The notes under the pieces are model-generated. The model searched no databases and had not been told where the DNA came from. It saw nothing but the letters and a program-made list of their open reading frames with translations. Below, piece by piece: positions 53,339 through 54,020 of a stretch of 54,020 nt of DNA. Location of the stretch: NCBI GenBank assembly GCA_029934675.1, contig JAOZLT010000001.1, positions 1 through 54,020 of the forward strand. The letters are read 5' to 3'. The DNA comes from Candidatus Altimarinota bacterium (GTDB lineage Bacteria > Patescibacteriota > Gracilibacteria > UM-FILTER-43-11). How positions within the stretch are numbered: the first letter of the stretch is position 1; each line of letters begins with the position of its first letter. The translations under genes and the position numbers were made by a program.

Positions 53339-54020
53339 TTAGAATTTTATTAAATCTTTAGCACTAAATCAAGCCTGTGGTTTTTTCTCTGTAGTCTTAA
53401 TAGGTTTACTATTTCTTAATACTGATAATGGTATTTGTTTAAAATCTCAATCACGTACTATTCAGAATCTATCTACATATCCAGTAAATTCTTTTCAATC
53501 ATTAGTAATGTATTTAATTTCTTTCATTCAGAATGGAAGCGATCTTCAGTTTTCTAGTCTAGTTTCTGCATTATCTGTCTCTATAGAAGTCATTCACTCG
53601 TTCTTTTTATCTTCAATACTAATAGAAGGATCTGGTCTTTTCTTTGGACCTCATGCATCTATAATTTGAGCCTGATCCATTGCATTTATTATACCGTCAC
53701 CATTTACATCAGTGAATCCAGCTTTCTCCATTGAAGACAATACTGGTGCAACCTCCTTAGTTCAGTCAGAATCTGTTGGTCAATCTGCTATATGTTTTTG
53801 AATTTGAGCAATCCTATCGTGTACCTGTTTAAATGTGTCTGCTGCTGATCAACGAAATTGAATTGGTTCTGCAATATATCCAAACTTTATAGTCATATCA
53901 TTTGCTCATTTAATTGCCTTATCAAGATCTGGTGTAGATATAGTATCATCTACATCAGATGAAACTGGTTTATTAACAGGTGGTTTATTAACAGGTGGTT
54001 TATTAACAGGTGGTTTATTA
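53339..54020 (-). CDS. C-terminal part of a large protein with EF-hand/dockerin-like motif (5' end outside window)
   Basis: The 227 residues visible begin with NKPPV repeats and then a helical region; DVNGDGIINAMDQAQI is an EF-hand/dockerin calcium loop (D-x-N-x-D-G-x-I-x-x-x-D). The C-terminus is basic (NSKPIKTTEKKPQAG). The frame is the same as that of the giant ORF leaving position 1 if the molecule is circular, so this may be the end of that protein; otherwise it is a separate gene. Confidence 0.75.
53973..54020. repeat. 15-bp tandem repeat, about 3.2 units
   Basis: AACAGGTGGTTTATT repeats in frame with the coding strand and encodes NKPPV units. The window ends inside it. A repeat at the end of a contig may mark an assembly break. 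Confidence 0.85.

Overview
This window reads as a double-stranded DNA phage (or phage-like element) genome, or a large part of one, that uses a reassigned genetic code. Under the standard code most genes look like chains of fragments. If TGA is read as a sense codon the fragments fuse into tightly packed, co-directional genes that end in TAA or TAG only. TGA falls on invariant glycines: the GK of a helicase Walker A motif, the G after the second Cys of a zinc ribbon, the CGG end of an Ntn hydrolase, and the repeated glycines of an N-x-G repeat protein. TGG remains the tryptophan codon. This is translation table 25 (UGA = Gly), known from Candidatus Gracilibacteria and Absconditabacteria, so the host is probably a member of that group (inference). 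All gene coordinates here were read with table 25.

Layout. (1) Positions 1-12335, minus strand: a head/packaging module with a small ribbon-helix-helix protein, two small proteins, a proteasome-like Ntn hydrolase, a possible small terminase, the large terminase, and an ORF of more than 2770 codons that leaves the left edge. That ORF carries a multisubunit-type RNA polymerase catalytic signature (RAP followed by NGDFDGD), so it is probably a giant virion RNA polymerase. (2) 12336-14397: about 2 kb without convincing genes, holding an (AC)n tract, an array of about ten near-perfect hairpins, structured repeat elements and copies of a conserved promoter-like motif. (3) 14398-33805, plus strand: about 44 mostly small genes, presumably early, including a DUF3127-like protein, ArdA-like antirestriction protein, an Api92/YubB-like protein, an NrdD-tail-like protein, an N-x-G repeat protein, two membrane-anchored lytic-enzyme candidates, a lipoprotein and a Cas4/RecB-like nuclease. 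A tRNA-like gene and four apparent structural or accessory proteins lie at the end. (4) 33856-40179, minus strand: replication module with a Holliday-junction-resolvase-like nuclease, a primase-helicase fusion and an SF2 helicase. (5) 40317-54020, minus strand: tail-fibre-like and adhesin-like proteins (LamG-like, F5/8C-like), an amidase endolysin with a holin-like neighbour, and at the right edge the C-terminal part of a protein with an EF-hand/dockerin-like motif.

The reading frame of the ORF leaving the left edge matches that of the ORF entering from the right edge. If the molecule is circular, the giant protein would be one ORF of 3004 codons. No portal or major capsid protein was recognised, so either those proteins are too divergent to see or the window is not the whole genome.

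Working model (inference): early plus-strand genes start from the shared motif beginning GTAGGAAATTATTTGTGA. A polymerase carried in the virion could be what reads it. The primase, helicases and nucleases replicate the genome, and the long minus-strand operon builds the particle and lyses the host.
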